This document shows positions 1-8,002 of a stretch of DNA of 64,000 bases, in pieces. Location: the NCBI RefSeq assembly GCF_020297055.1, contig NZ_JAIXCQ010000007.1:124001-188000 (forward strand). The letters are read 5' to 3'. How positions within the stretch are numbered: the stretch's first letter is position 1; each line of letters opens with the position of its first letter. The translations under genes and the position numbers were made by a program. Below the pieces are notes generated by a model, which was not told the origin of the DNA, made no database searches, and worked only from the letters and a program-made list of their open reading frames with translations. This DNA comes from Isoptericola luteus (GTDB lineage: Bacteria; Actinomycetota; Actinomycetes; Actinomycetales; Cellulomonadaceae).

Positions 1-52
1 CCAGGCGGCCGGGGCCGTGGACGAGGCCCTGGCCGCGGCGGGCGGACCATGA
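1..52 (+). CDS. 3' end of an unidentified gene (partial)
   Basis: The window opens inside a reading frame ending QAAGAVDEALAAAGGP followed by TGA at 50-52. The stop shares an ATGA overlap with the start of the NRAMP-like gene, so the two are probably co-translated members of one operon. Too little is present to assign a family; the Ala-rich helix-like tail is not diagnostic. Confidence 0.5.
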   Translation, partial: QAAGAVDEALAAAGGP

Positions 53-1278
53 AGAAGGTCTTCGCCGCCGCCCTCGGCATCCTCACCGCGATCGGCGGGT
101 TCGTCGACATCGGCGACCTGGTGACCAACGCGGTCGTCGGCTCCCGGTTCGGCATGTCGCTCGTGTGGGTCGTGGTGGTCGGCGTCGTGGGCATCTGCCT
201 GTTCGCCAGCATGGCCGGCCGCGTGACGGCGGTGAGCGGCCGCGCGACGTTCGAGATCATCCGCGAGCGCCTGGGGCCCCGGGCGGCGGGTGCGAACCTC
301 GTGGCGTCGTTCGCGATCAACCTGCTCACCCTCACCGCGGAGATCGGCGGCATCGCGCTGGCGCTGCACCTGGCCAGCAGCGTGGAGCCGCGCCTGTGGA
401 TCCCGGTCGCGGGGCTCGCGGTGTGGCTCGTGCTGTGGCGGGTGAAGTTCCAGATCATGGAGAACGTGGCCGGGTTGATGGGCCTGCTGCTCGTCGGCTT
501 CGCCGTCGCCCTGTTCCTGCTCGGCCCCGACTGGGGCGAGCTGCTGCGCCAGGCCGTGCCGCCGTCGCCGCCGGGGACCGAGCACCCGGCGAGCTACTGG
601 TACTACGCGGTCGCCCTGTTCGGCGCGGCGATGACGCCGTACGAGGTGTTCTTCTTCTCGTCGGGTGCCGTCGAGGAGAGATGGACGGCCAAGGACCTGT
701 CGACCAACCGGGTCAACGTGCTGGTCGGGTTCCCGCTGGGCGGCCTGCTGTCCGTGGCGATCGCCGCGTGCGCCGCTGTGGTGCTGCTGCCTGCGGGCAT
801 CGAGGTCTCGTCGCTGTCGCAGATCGTGCTGCCGGTGGCGCAGGCGGGCGGGGTGCTGCTGCTCGCCCTCGTCATCGTCGGGATCGTGGCCGCCACGTTC
901 GGCGCGGCGCTGGAGACGGCGCTGTCCAGCGGGTACACGGTGGCGCAGTACCTGGGCTGGTCCTGGGGGAAGTTCCGGCGACCGGCGCGCGCCGCGCGCT
1001 TCCACCTCACGATGATCGTGGCGCTGCTGCTGGGCGTCGGGATCCTCATGACCAGCGTGGACCCGATCGCCGTCACCGAGATGTCGGTGGTCTTCTCCGC
1101 CGTGGCGCTGCCGCTGACGTACGTGCCGATCCTCGTGGTGGCGAACGATCCCGAGTACATGGGCGAGCACGTCAACGGGCGGGTGGTGAACGCTCTGGGC
1201 ACGGTGTACCTGGTGATCGTCGTGGTGGCCGCGGTCGCCGCGATCCCCCTGATGATCGCGACGGGAGCAGGCTCATGA
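49..1278 (+). CDS. NRAMP-family metal ion transporter homologue
   Basis: 409-residue integral membrane protein with about eleven hydrophobic segments and the NRAMP fold pattern. In TM1 the canonical DPGN metal-binding motif reads DIGD (residues 20-23) within GFVDIGDLVTN. In TM6 the usual MPH is replaced by MTPY (195-198) within AAMTPYEVFFFSSG. Both metal-site segments are therefore recognisable but altered, so the ion (Mn, Fe or Mg) cannot be deduced. The ATG at 49 overlaps the preceding stop, and the gene overlaps the next by ATGA. It is likely the transporter of a small operon with two PRC-barrel-like proteins and a FUSC-type membrane protein. Confidence 0.85.
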   Translation: MKKVFAAALGILTAIGGFVDIGDLVTNAVVGSRFGMSLVWVVVVGVVGICLFASMAGRVTAVSGRATFEIIRERLGPRAAGANLVASFAINLLTLTAEIGGIALALHLASSVEPRLWIPVAGLAVWLVLWRVKFQIMENVAGLMGLLLVGFAVALFLLGPDWGELLRQAVPPSPPGTEHPASYWYYAVALFGAAMTPYEVFFFSSGAVEERWTAKDLSTNRVNVLVGFPLGGLLSVAIAACAAVVLLPAGIEVSSLSQIVLPVAQAGGVLLLALVIVGIVAATFGAALETALSSGYTVAQYLGWSWGKFRRPARAARFHLTMIVALLLGVGILMTSVDPIAVTEMSVVFSAVALPLTYVPILVVANDPEYMGEHVNGRVVNALGTVYLVIVVVAAVAAIPLMIATGAGS

Positions 1279-1655
1279 CCCACGGTCCACGCATCGTCGA
1301 CGCCCGGCTGCACCTGCTCAGCCGGCAGGTGCTCGACGTCGACGGCGAGCCCGTGAGCACCGTCGACGACCTGGAGCTCAGGGGGCCTGACGGCAGCGAG
1401 GCACGGGCCGGGCAGGAGGCGCACGTCGCGGCGATCCTGGTCGGACCGGCGCTCGTCACCCGGCTGTTCGGGGGGCGGGCCCCCACGTCGCGGATGCCCC
1501 GCATCGCGTGGGACGACGTCGGGCACCTCGGCACGGCGGTCGAGCTGGCGGTGTCCTCGGACGGGTTGGACGCCGACTGGGTCGAGCACTGGGTCCGCGA
1601 GCGGCTCGTCGAGCGCATCCCCGGCGGCCGGCACGACCCGGAGGGCGACCGATGA
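1275..1655 (+). CDS. PRC-barrel-like small protein A
   Basis: 126 residues starting MTHGPRIVDARLHLLSRQVLD. The start ATG overlaps the transporter stop (ATGA), which fixes it. The N-terminal half (VLDVDGEPVSTVDDLEL) resembles the small beta-barrel PRC domain, where a D-G-x-x-(V/I) turn precedes VDDLE. The rest is charged and helical (WVEHWVRERLVERI). No signal peptide or membrane segment. Function unknown; its position between a transporter and a second PRC-like gene suggests a cytosolic partner or adaptor for the membrane protein. Family assignment is by pattern only. Confidence 0.6.
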   Translation: MTHGPRIVDARLHLLSRQVLDVDGEPVSTVDDLELRGPDGSEARAGQEAHVAAILVGPALVTRLFGGRAPTSRMPRIAWDDVGHLGTAVELAVSSDGLDADWVEHWVRERLVERIPGGRHDPEGDR

Positions 1656-2113
1656 ACGTCGGCGACCTCCTCGACGCGCGCGTGCTCGGCCCCGACGGCG
1701 TGCCGCTCGGCGTCGTCGTAGACGTGCGGCTCGCGCTCGAGACGCGCGACGAGCCGGACGACGGGCCCGGCGGTCGCGAGGACCGCGAGGACCGCGAGGA
1801 CAGCGAGGACCGAAAGGACAGCGAGCACGACGCCGCGCTGAGCAGCAGGGCCCGGCGCGACGCCGTGGGTGGTGCCGTGGTCCTCGGCCTGCTGGTCGGG
1901 CCGCGGAGGGCCGGGTCGTACCACGGCTACGAGCGCACCCAGGTGCGTTCACCGTGGCCCGTCCCGCAGATCGTGCGGCGCCTGCACCGCGGCACCTACC
2001 TGGTGCGGTGGCAGGACGTCGCGGCCGTGGACGACGGGGCCGCCGCCGGGGCCGGCGGGTGGAGCGTGCGGCTCGCCCCTGGGTACGCGGAGCTGCCCCC
2101 GGAGCTCGGATGA
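1652..2113 (+). CDS. PRC-barrel-like small protein B with acidic RED/SED repeat
   Basis: 153 residues starting MNVGDLLDARVLGPDGVPLG, a PRC-barrel-like opening similar to the preceding protein. Start chosen at the ATG overlapping the previous stop (ATGA). Residues about 42-58 are a low-complexity acidic/basic tract (RED, RED, RED, SED, RKD, SEH) encoded by 9-bp tandem units. The second half contains GGAVVLGLLVGPRRAGS and a basic segment followed by RGTYLVRWQDVAAV, again barrel-like. This may be a two-lobed PRC protein interrupted by the repeat. Cytosolic; function unknown. Confidence 0.6.
   Translation: MNVGDLLDARVLGPDGVPLGVVVDVRLALETRDEPDDGPGGREDREDREDSEDRKDSEHDAALSSRARRDAVGGAVVLGLLVGPRRAGSYHGYERTQVRSPWPVPQIVRRLHRGTYLVRWQDVAAVDDGAAAGAGGWSVRLAPGYAELPPELG
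1775..1810 (+). repeat. 9-bp coding tandem repeat (RED)n
   Basis: Three perfect copies of cgcgaggac (1775-1801) followed by a variant agcgaggac. The array is in frame inside the second PRC-like gene and encodes Arg-Glu-Asp / Ser-Glu-Asp, so unit gain or loss would keep the reading frame. Confidence 0.85.
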
Positions 2114-3186
2114 GCGACGCATACCGCCGGCTCCCGGCGACCGCGTACCGGGCCTGGCAGATGCACCCGCGCTGGTCCCTGGCCCTGCGCGGCGCGATCG
2201 CCGCCGCCCTGGCATGGGTGGTGGGGCTCGTCGCGCCGATGCCGTTCTCCGAGTACCCGTACTACGCGCCCCTCGGCGCCGTCGTCGCCACGAGCAGCAC
2301 CCTGGCGAGGTCGGTGCGCGAGTCGGTCCAGGCGGTGGCGGCGTTGCTGCTGGGTGCCGCGGTCGCGCTGGTGGTGGACGCCGTCCTGTCGCCGAGCGTC
2401 TTCTCGGTGGCCCTGGTCGTGGGCGTCGCGATGCTGTGCGCGGGGTGGAGCGCGCTCGGCGAGATGGGCACGTGGGTGGCGACCTCCGCGCTCTTCGTGC
2501 TCATCCTCGGGCAGGGGGAGGAGACCGAGTACGTGGGGGCGTTCGCCGGCCTCGTGCTCGTCGGGGCGGCGATCGGCGTGGGCGTCAACGCCGTCCGGCC
2601 GCCACTGCCGCTCACACCGTCGGACGCGGCGCTCGACCGCCTCCGCGACGCGCTCGTCGACCAGGCCGACGAGCTGGCCAGGTGGCTGGAGCACCACGGA
2701 CCGCTCGCCGCCGACGAGTGGGAGGAACGACGGGCCGGCCTGCGGCCCACCATCGAACGAGCGCGGGCCGAGGTGGCGCAGACCTCCGAGGCGTCGCGCG
2801 GCAACCCCAGGGTCCGCCGCCATCCGGAGCGCACGAGCGCGCAGGCCCACCGCGCCGAGGTGCTCGGGGTGGTCGCAGAGGGGATGGACGAGGTGGTGCG
2901 GCTCCTGGTCGACTGGGAGCGCCAGGATCAGGAGGAGGTCGCTCTGGGGCCCGAGCTGCGCCCGGAGTTCGCCACCGCCCTGCGCGGGCTCGCTGGTGCG
3001 CTGGGCAGACCGGACGCCGAGCCCGATGCCGACGGGCAGGACGACCCGGTCGTGCGCTTCGCGGAGAAGGTCGAGGTGCTGCCGGACGCCCTGCGCGCGT
3101 CGCGGGAGCGGTCGGCGCGGGACCACCTGGTGGCCGGAGCGCTCGTCGTCGTCCTGCGCCGGAGCGTCGACGCGCTGTCCGCCTGA
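2110..3186 (+). CDS. FUSC-type (aromatic acid exporter-like) membrane protein
   Basis: 358 residues. A short basic N-terminus precedes four or more hydrophobic segments (about residues 25-165: ALRGAIAAALAWVVGLVA, AVAALLLGAAVALVVDAV, ALVVGVAMLCAGW, AFAGLVLVGAAIGVGV), then a long charged helical cytosolic domain. This is the layout of half-size FUSC/ArAE permeases. The signature-like YYAPLGAVVATSSTLARSVRES follows the first segment. Family members are proposed effluxers of aromatic acids, but substrates are rarely known. The start ATG at 2110 overlaps the preceding stop (ATGA), so it ends the 1-3186 operon. Confidence 0.75.
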   Translation: MSDAYRRLPATAYRAWQMHPRWSLALRGAIAAALAWVVGLVAPMPFSEYPYYAPLGAVVATSSTLARSVRESVQAVAALLLGAAVALVVDAVLSPSVFSVALVVGVAMLCAGWSALGEMGTWVATSALFVLILGQGEETEYVGAFAGLVLVGAAIGVGVNAVRPPLPLTPSDAALDRLRDALVDQADELARWLEHHGPLAADEWEERRAGLRPTIERARAEVAQTSEASRGNPRVRRHPERTSAQAHRAEVLGVVAEGMDEVVRLLVDWERQDQEEVALGPELRPEFATALRGLAGALGRPDAEPDADGQDDPVVRFAEKVEVLPDALRASRERSARDHLVAGALVVVLRRSVDALSA

Positions 3187-3315
3187 CAGGCCGGCTCGCC
3201 GGTTCCCCCTGCGTGGTGCGGGGGCACGTGCCACGGTGAGACGTCGGGTCCAGCAGCGCGGCCGCCATCGATCGTCACGGACGACGTCCGGGGACGTCGG
3301 GCGAGAGGGCTGACC

Positions 3316-5703
3316 ATGGCCGAGGACCACGAGACGATCACGGCGCGCGAGCTGCCGGCGTTCCGGCGCGCCGTCGTCACCGGCGGGGCGGGATTCGTCG
3401 GCAGCCACGTGTGCGACGCGCTGCTCGCAGCGGGCACCGCGGTGGTGTGCGTGGACGACCTGTCGACGGGAGCCGCGCAGAACGTCGCGCACCTGCGGGG
3501 CGACCCGCGGTTCGTGGCCGTCGACGCCGACATCACCCTGGGTACGGCGGGGGTGCCGCGCGACGGCGTGGACCTGGTGCTGCACCTGGCCTCCCCGGCG
3601 TCCCCGACGGACTACCTGCGCCGCCCCGTGGAGACCCTCGACGTCGGGTCGGTCGGCACGCGCCACGCCCTCGAGCTGGCGGGGGAGTGCCGGGCCCGCT
3701 TCGTCCTCGCCTCGACGTCCGAGGTGTACGGAGACCCGGAGGTGCACCCGCAGCGCGAGGACTACTGGGGCCACGTCAACCCCGTCGGCCCGCGCAGCGT
3801 CTACGACGAGGCGAAGCGGTTCGGCGAGGCCCTGACCACCGCGTTCCGTGGCGACCGCGGCGTCGACGCGGGCATCGTGCGGATCTTCAACACCTACGGG
3901 CCGCGGATGCGCGGGCACGACGGCCGGATGATCCCGACGTTCGTGCGTCAGGCGCTCGCCGGCGAGCCCCTGACGGTCGCGGGCGACGGCTCCCAGACCC
4001 GCTCCGTGTGCTACGTGGACGACCTCGTCGAAGGACTCCTGGCGTTCGCCGCCAGCGGGCACCCGGGGCCGATGAACCTCGGCAACCCGGAAGAGCTCAC
4101 CGTGCTCGAGGTGGCACGGGCGGTGCTGGCCGAGACCGGCTCGAGCGCCGGGATCGAGCACGTCGAGCTGCCCCAGGACGACCCGCAGCGCCGCCGCCCG
4201 GACACGTCGCTCGCGGAGTCGGCGCTCGGCTGGCGCGCGCGCACCCCGTGGCGCGAGGGGCTCGCGCGGACCGTGCGCTGGTTCCGGGAGCGGGCCGCGG
4301 AGCCCGAGGCGGCCGCGGGGACCGACCCGGGCCCCGGCGCCCCGCCGCCCGCGCCGACGCCGCCCGCCGCGCTGCGCGTCTCCGTGCTCGGCTGCGGCTA
4401 CCTCGGTGCCGTCCACGCGGCGGCGCTGGCCCGCCTCGGCCACGACGTCGTGGGGGTGGACGTCGACGCCGACCGGGTCGCCGCCCTCTCGGCGGGCCGG
4501 GCGCCGTTCTACGAGCCCGACCTGGCGCCGTCGCTGGCCGAGGGTCTGTCCGCCGGCCGGCTGCGCTTCACCACCGACCCTGCCGGGGCGGCGGGGTGCG
4601 ACGTCCACTTCCTGTGCGTCGGCACGCCCCAGCGGCCGGGCAGCGGGGAGGCCGACCTGCGTCACCTCGACGAGGCGGTCGCGGCCCTCGAGCCGGTGCT
4701 GCGGCCCGGTGACGTCGTCGCCGGCAAGTCCACCGTGCCCGTGGGGACGGCCGCGCGGATCGCGGACCGGCTCGGTCCGGCCGGCGCGCGGCTCGTGTGG
4801 AACCCCGAGTTCCTGCGCGAGGGCCATGCCGTGGCGGACACGCTGCGCCCCGACCGCCTCGTCTACGGCGTGGCCCCCGGCGCGGCCGGTGCGGACGCCG
4901 CGGCCCGCCTCGACGAGGTCTACGGCCCGCTGCTCGCGGCGGGCGTGCCCCGCGTCGTCACCGACCGAGCGACGGCGGAGCTGGCGAAGGTCGCCGCGAA
5001 CGGGTTCCTCGCCACCAAGATCTCGTTCATGAACGCGATGGCCGAGGTCTGCGAGGCGTCCGGCGCGGACGCGGTGGAGCTGGCGGGGACGATGGCGCAC
5101 GACCCGCGCATCGGCGGCGCCTACCTCCGCCCCGGCCTCGGCTTCGGCGGCGGCTGCCTGCCCAAGGACATCCGGGCGTGCGTCGCACGGGCGCGGGAGC
5201 TGGACGTCGGGCCGGCGACCGTCTTCCTCGAGGAGGTCGACGCGATCAACCAGCGCGCGACCGGTCACGCGGCGCGGCTGGTCCGCGACGCGTGCGACGG
5301 CGATATCGTCGGCGCCCGCGTCGTCGTGCTGGGGGCGGCGTTCAAGCCCGGCTCCGACGACGTCCGCGAGTCGCCGTCCCTCGCCCTCGCGGAGCGGCTG
5401 GCCGACGCCGGGGCGCAGGTCGTGGTGACCGACCCGCAGGCGCTCGCGCTCGCGCAGGCGAGCCATCCGCGGCTCGGCTACCAGGCCGACGTCGAGGACG
5501 CCGTGCGCGGCGCCGACGTCATGGTGCTGGCGACGGAGTGGGACGAGTACCGGCGACTGGACCCGGTGGCGACCGGGGCGCTCGTGCACCGGCGGCACGT
5601 GGTCGACGCCCGCCACGCCCTGGACCACCAGGCCTGGCGGGAGGCGGGCTGGTCGGTGCACGCGCTGGGCAGGGCCCCGCAGGCCGTCCGCAGGACCGCC
5701 TGA
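3316..5703 (+). CDS. UDP-glucuronate decarboxylase-like SDR fused to UDP-glucose 6-dehydrogenase
   Basis: 795 residues with two complete enzymes. Residues 18-325 are an extended SDR with the NAD loop TGGAGFVGS (22-30), STSEVYGDP (133-141), YDEAK catalytic Tyr/Lys (163-167), RIFNTYGPRM and YVDDLVEG, closest in pattern to UDP-xylose synthase. A Pro/Ala-rich linker spans 327-352. Residues 353-790 are a UDP-glucose/GDP-mannose dehydrogenase: GCGYLGAVHA nucleotide loop (359-368), NPEFLREG (496-503), GGGCLPKD with catalytic Cys614, and FKPGSDDVRESP. One chain could convert UDP-glucose to UDP-glucuronate and then UDP-xylose. The alternative is a 4-epimerase N-half. The gene stands alone, converging on the heptose cluster, and may supply sugar to it. 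Confidence 0.88.
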   Translation: MAEDHETITARELPAFRRAVVTGGAGFVGSHVCDALLAAGTAVVCVDDLSTGAAQNVAHLRGDPRFVAVDADITLGTAGVPRDGVDLVLHLASPASPTDYLRRPVETLDVGSVGTRHALELAGECRARFVLASTSEVYGDPEVHPQREDYWGHVNPVGPRSVYDEAKRFGEALTTAFRGDRGVDAGIVRIFNTYGPRMRGHDGRMIPTFVRQALAGEPLTVAGDGSQTRSVCYVDDLVEGLLAFAASGHPGPMNLGNPEELTVLEVARAVLAETGSSAGIEHVELPQDDPQRRRPDTSLAESALGWRARTPWREGLARTVRWFRERAAEPEAAAGTDPGPGAPPPAPTPPAALRVSVLGCGYLGAVHAAALARLGHDVVGVDVDADRVAALSAGRAPFYEPDLAPSLAEGLSAGRLRFTTDPAGAAGCDVHFLCVGTPQRPGSGEADLRHLDEAVAALEPVLRPGDVVAGKSTVPVGTAARIADRLGPAGARLVWNPEFLREGHAVADTLRPDRLVYGVAPGAAGADAAARLDEVYGPLLAAGVPRVVTDRATAELAKVAANGFLATKISFMNAMAEVCEASGADAVELAGTMAHDPRIGGAYLRPGLGFGGGCLPKDIRACVARARELDVGPATVFLEEVDAINQRATGHAARLVRDACDGDIVGARVVVLGAAFKPGSDDVRESPSLALAERLADAGAQVVVTDPQALALAQASHPRLGYQADVEDAVRGADVMVLATEWDEYRRLDPVATGALVHRRHVVDARHALDHQAWREAGWSVHALGRAPQAVRRTA

Positions 5704-5727
5704 CCGGCGCCGGGCCGCGCGTCAGAC

Positions 5728-5742
5728 CCGGCCCTGGGCCGG
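5728..5742. terminator. Short GC-rich hairpin between convergent genes
   Basis: ccggccc/gggccgg inverted repeat around a single T, lying between the stop of the fusion dehydrogenase (5703) and the stop of the opposing SnoaL-like gene (5755). No T-tract follows, as is common in this GC range. Weak candidate for a bidirectional terminator. Confidence 0.35.
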
Positions 5743-5754
5743 TTCGGCCCTGGC

Positions 5755-6177
5755 TCAGATCTCCGGCGTCGGCCCGGGCTCGGCCTCGCGGCCGAAGGCG
5801 TCCGGCCCGCTCGCGGTGTAGGGGAGCCCCGGCCAGTAGGCCCACTCCTCGAACTCCGTCACGCGGCCGTCGTCGGCGAACTCCAGCACCCACAGGTCCT
5901 TGTACTCCTGCGCCTCGGGCGCCGTGTACTGCACGCCCACGCGCACGACGGCGCGGCGGCCCTCGACGGCGACGGGCTCGGCCGTCATGGAGAACGTCGC
6001 GCCCTCGTCGGCCGCCCAGAACTCGCCGATCTCCTCGTGCCCGAGCAACGCAGGGGTGTACGGCGAGCGGGCGTAGCTCGCGTCCTCGCTGAACAGGCGG
6101 CGGACGGCGGCGGCGTCGTTCTCGCGCCAGGCGCGCTCGTACCCGGCCACCCAGGTCATCACGTCGTCGCGGTCCAT
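5755..6177 (-). CDS. SnoaL/NTF2-like protein
   Basis: 140 residues with the cone-shaped SnoaL/NTF2 pattern: N-terminal helices (VMTWVAGYERAWRENDAAAVRRLFSEDASYARSPY), GHEEIGEFW, then beta strands (VAVEGRRAVVRVGVQYT, LWVLEFADDGRVTEFEEWAYWPG). Such domains serve as small isomerases or hydrolases or simply as ligand-binding folds, so no reaction can be given. The ATG overlaps the GT9 stop by one base (TGATG), making this the last gene of the nine-gene heptose operon. Whether it acts on the glycan or only shares transcription is unknown. Confidence 0.7.
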   Translation of the reverse strand: MDRDDVMTWVAGYERAWRENDAAAVRRLFSEDASYARSPYTPALLGHEEIGEFWAADEGATFSMTAEPVAVEGRRAVVRVGVQYTAPEAQEYKDLWVLEFADDGRVTEFEEWAYWPGLPYTASGPDAFGREAEPGPTPEI

Positions 6178-7235
6178 CAGGTCTCCTCCGTCTTGTCCGT
6201 GCCCGCCTCCCGGTCGAGCAGCGCGCCGGCGGCGGCCACCACCTCCTCGACGGTGATCCGCCGCAGGGCGGGGTCCGGCGCGTCGCCGTGCGGGTCGCCG
6301 CGGTAGCCGCCGTCCGACCGGGCGAGGTCGTCGTCCTCACCGTGCCACAGGACGGTGTGCCGCGCGGGGTCGACGGCGGGGCCCCAGAGCCGCGGCGGTG
6401 TGGGCCCGCACAGCACGACCGAGGGCGTGCCGTACGCGGTGGCGAGGTGCGCCACCCCCGTGTCGCCGCACACGACCAGGCGCGCGGTGGCCACCAGGTC
6501 CGCCAGGGCGGCGAGGTCCAGCGTCCCGGCCGCGTCGGTCACCGTCCCGGGGCCGGGCCCACGGCCCGTGCGTGCTGCCGCGGCGACCGCCTCGCACGTG
6601 GCCGCCTCGCCGGTGCCGCCCGTGACGACGACGTCGTGCCCGGCGTCCGCCAGGTGGCGCACCACGGCCGCGAACCGCTCGGGCGGCCACCTGCGGGACC
6701 CCGACGCGGCGCCGGGGTGCACCACGAGGTGCGTCCCGCGCGGGGCGGGGGCCTCGAGCCGCAGGTCCTCCCGCGCGCACGCACCACCGGCGTCGGTGAC
6801 GAGCCGGCACCAGCGGTCCACCTCGTGCTCGTCCTCGCTCCACGGCGGGCCCTGGACGCCCGCCTCCGGGGAGGCGAAGGCGACGAGCCGCTCGGGGGCG
6901 CCGGCGAGCAGCACGCGGTGGCTCCGGGGGCCGCGCCCGTGGAGGTTCACGGCGACGTGCCCGGGCGGGGGGCCGCCCGTGACGGTCGCGGCCTCCTGCG
7001 TCCAGCGCAGCGGCGCGAGACCCTCCGCGGGCACGACGCCGTCCACCAGGCCGAGGCCGCGCAGCCACTCGCCCGGTGGCCGCGGCGCGGCCAGCAGCAC
7101 GCGCCGGCGGGGCCAGGCCCGGCGGACCCCGCGCAGCGCGGGGACCGCGGTGAGGGCGTCGCCGAGGCCGAGGGCCCGTAGGACGAGGACCACGCCCTCG
7201 TCCTGGCCCTCCGCCATGGAGGGCAGGTCGCTCAC
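6177..7235 (-). CDS. Family 9 glycosyltransferase (heptosyltransferase-like) 1
   Basis: 352 residues. The N-lobe opens with VVLVLRALGLGDALTAVPALRGVRRAWP, the LPS-heptosyltransferase-like segment with the GLGD turn. The C-lobe has HLVVHPGAASGSRRWPPERFAAVV and the donor-site pattern VVCGDTGVAHLATAYGTPSVVL. This is the GT9 (WaaC/WaaF/WaaQ) fold, whose classical donor is ADP-heptose, and ADP-heptose synthesis enzymes lie immediately upstream. Start chosen at the GTG whose GTGA overlaps the SDR stop; an ATG six codons later is the alternative. Likely cytosolic or membrane-associated. Confidence 0.85.
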   Translation of the reverse strand: MSDLPSMAEGQDEGVVLVLRALGLGDALTAVPALRGVRRAWPRRRVLLAAPRPPGEWLRGLGLVDGVVPAEGLAPLRWTQEAATVTGGPPPGHVAVNLHGRGPRSHRVLLAGAPERLVAFASPEAGVQGPPWSEDEHEVDRWCRLVTDAGGACAREDLRLEAPAPRGTHLVVHPGAASGSRRWPPERFAAVVRHLADAGHDVVVTGGTGEAATCEAVAAAARTGRGPGPGTVTDAAGTLDLAALADLVATARLVVCGDTGVAHLATAYGTPSVVLCGPTPPRLWGPAVDPARHTVLWHGEDDDLARSDGGYRGDPHGDAPDPALRRITVEEVVAAAGALLDREAGTDKTEET

Positions 7236-8002
7236 GGCCACGACGCCTCGCCCGAGGCCATGACGAGCATCTCGCGGACCTCGAAGCCGACGGGCTGGCG
7301 CAGCGCCGTCACGACCGCAGCGGCGGTGCTGCGGGGGTCGGCCAGGTCGGCGTCGGGGCCGGGCTTGTACTGCTCGGGGCGACCGTCGAAGAACGGGGTG
7401 CGCATGCCGCCCGAGACGAGGCACGTCACGCCCACCTGGCCCGCCAGCTCGGCCGCGAGCGCCTGCGTGAACCCGCGTACGGCGAACTTCGAGGCGCAGT
7501 ACGCCGTCGCGTCCGACACCCCCTTGAGGCCGAGGGTCGACGCGACGGTCACCACGGTGCCGCGCCGCTCGGTCAGGAAGGGCAGCGCGGCGCGCACGAC
7601 GGCGACGGTGCCCAGGAGGTTGACCCGCACCACCTGCTCCCAGTCGTCGGTGGAGATCTCGTCGAGCCGCCCGCACGCGTCGGTGCCGGCCGCGGTGACG
7701 ACCGCGTCGGGCGGCCCCACCTCCACGGCGAGCCGTTGCACGGCGGCCGCGGCGGCGGCGGAGTCGGCGAGGTCGACGACGGCGTGGGGGGTGCCGCCGG
7801 CCGGCGGGACCCGGTCCAGGACGACCGGCTTGCCGCCGGCGTCCAGGACGGCGTCGACGAGCGCCGCCCCGAGGCCGCTCGAGCCGCCGGTGACGTAGAC
7901 GGTGCCGAGCTCGCGCGGTACGGGCGTTCCGGGTGCTGACGTGGTGCTCGGGGTGCTCGGGGTGCTCGGGGTGCTCGGGGTGCTCGGGGTGCTGCTGGTC
8001 AT
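7232..8002 (-). CDS. Short-chain dehydrogenase/reductase
   Basis: 256 residues, classical SDR: TVYVTGGSSGLGAALV (cofactor loop TGxxxGxG, residues about 35-43), VTAAGTD in the NNAG position, VASTLGLKG, YCASKFAVRG (catalytic YxxxK) and SGGMRTPFF. The ATG is well placed after GAAGGAGG and overlaps the preceding stop (ATGA). Residues 5-20 are a serine/threonine/proline repeat (STP)n encoded by a 9-bp tandem array, outside the fold. It may modify the sugar moiety of the cluster product, but the substrate cannot be read from the sequence. Confidence 0.85.
   Translation of the reverse strand: MTSSTPSTPSTPSTPSTPSTTSAPGTPVPRELGTVYVTGGSSGLGAALVDAVLDAGGKPVVLDRVPPAGGTPHAVVDLADSAAAAAAVQRLAVEVGPPDAVVTAAGTDACGRLDEISTDDWEQVVRVNLLGTVAVVRAALPFLTERRGTVVTVASTLGLKGVSDATAYCASKFAVRGFTQALAAELAGQVGVTCLVSGGMRTPFFDGRPEQYKPGPDADLADPRSTAAAVVTALRQPVGFEVREMLVMASGEASWP
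7944..7988. repeat. 9-bp coding tandem repeat (STP)n
   Basis: Five contiguous copies of gtgctcggg (on the + strand) encode the Ser-Thr-Pro repeats near the N-terminus of the SDR on the minus strand. Copy-number change would lengthen or shorten the disordered N-terminus without a frameshift. Confidence 0.9.

Noticed and set aside
1996-5661. Very long minus-strand open reading frame (1221 residues) antisense to the fusion dehydrogenase
   Set aside because: It is Arg/Pro/Ala-rich with no recognisable domain and shadows genes with complete catalytic motifs; long antisense frames are expected at this GC content.
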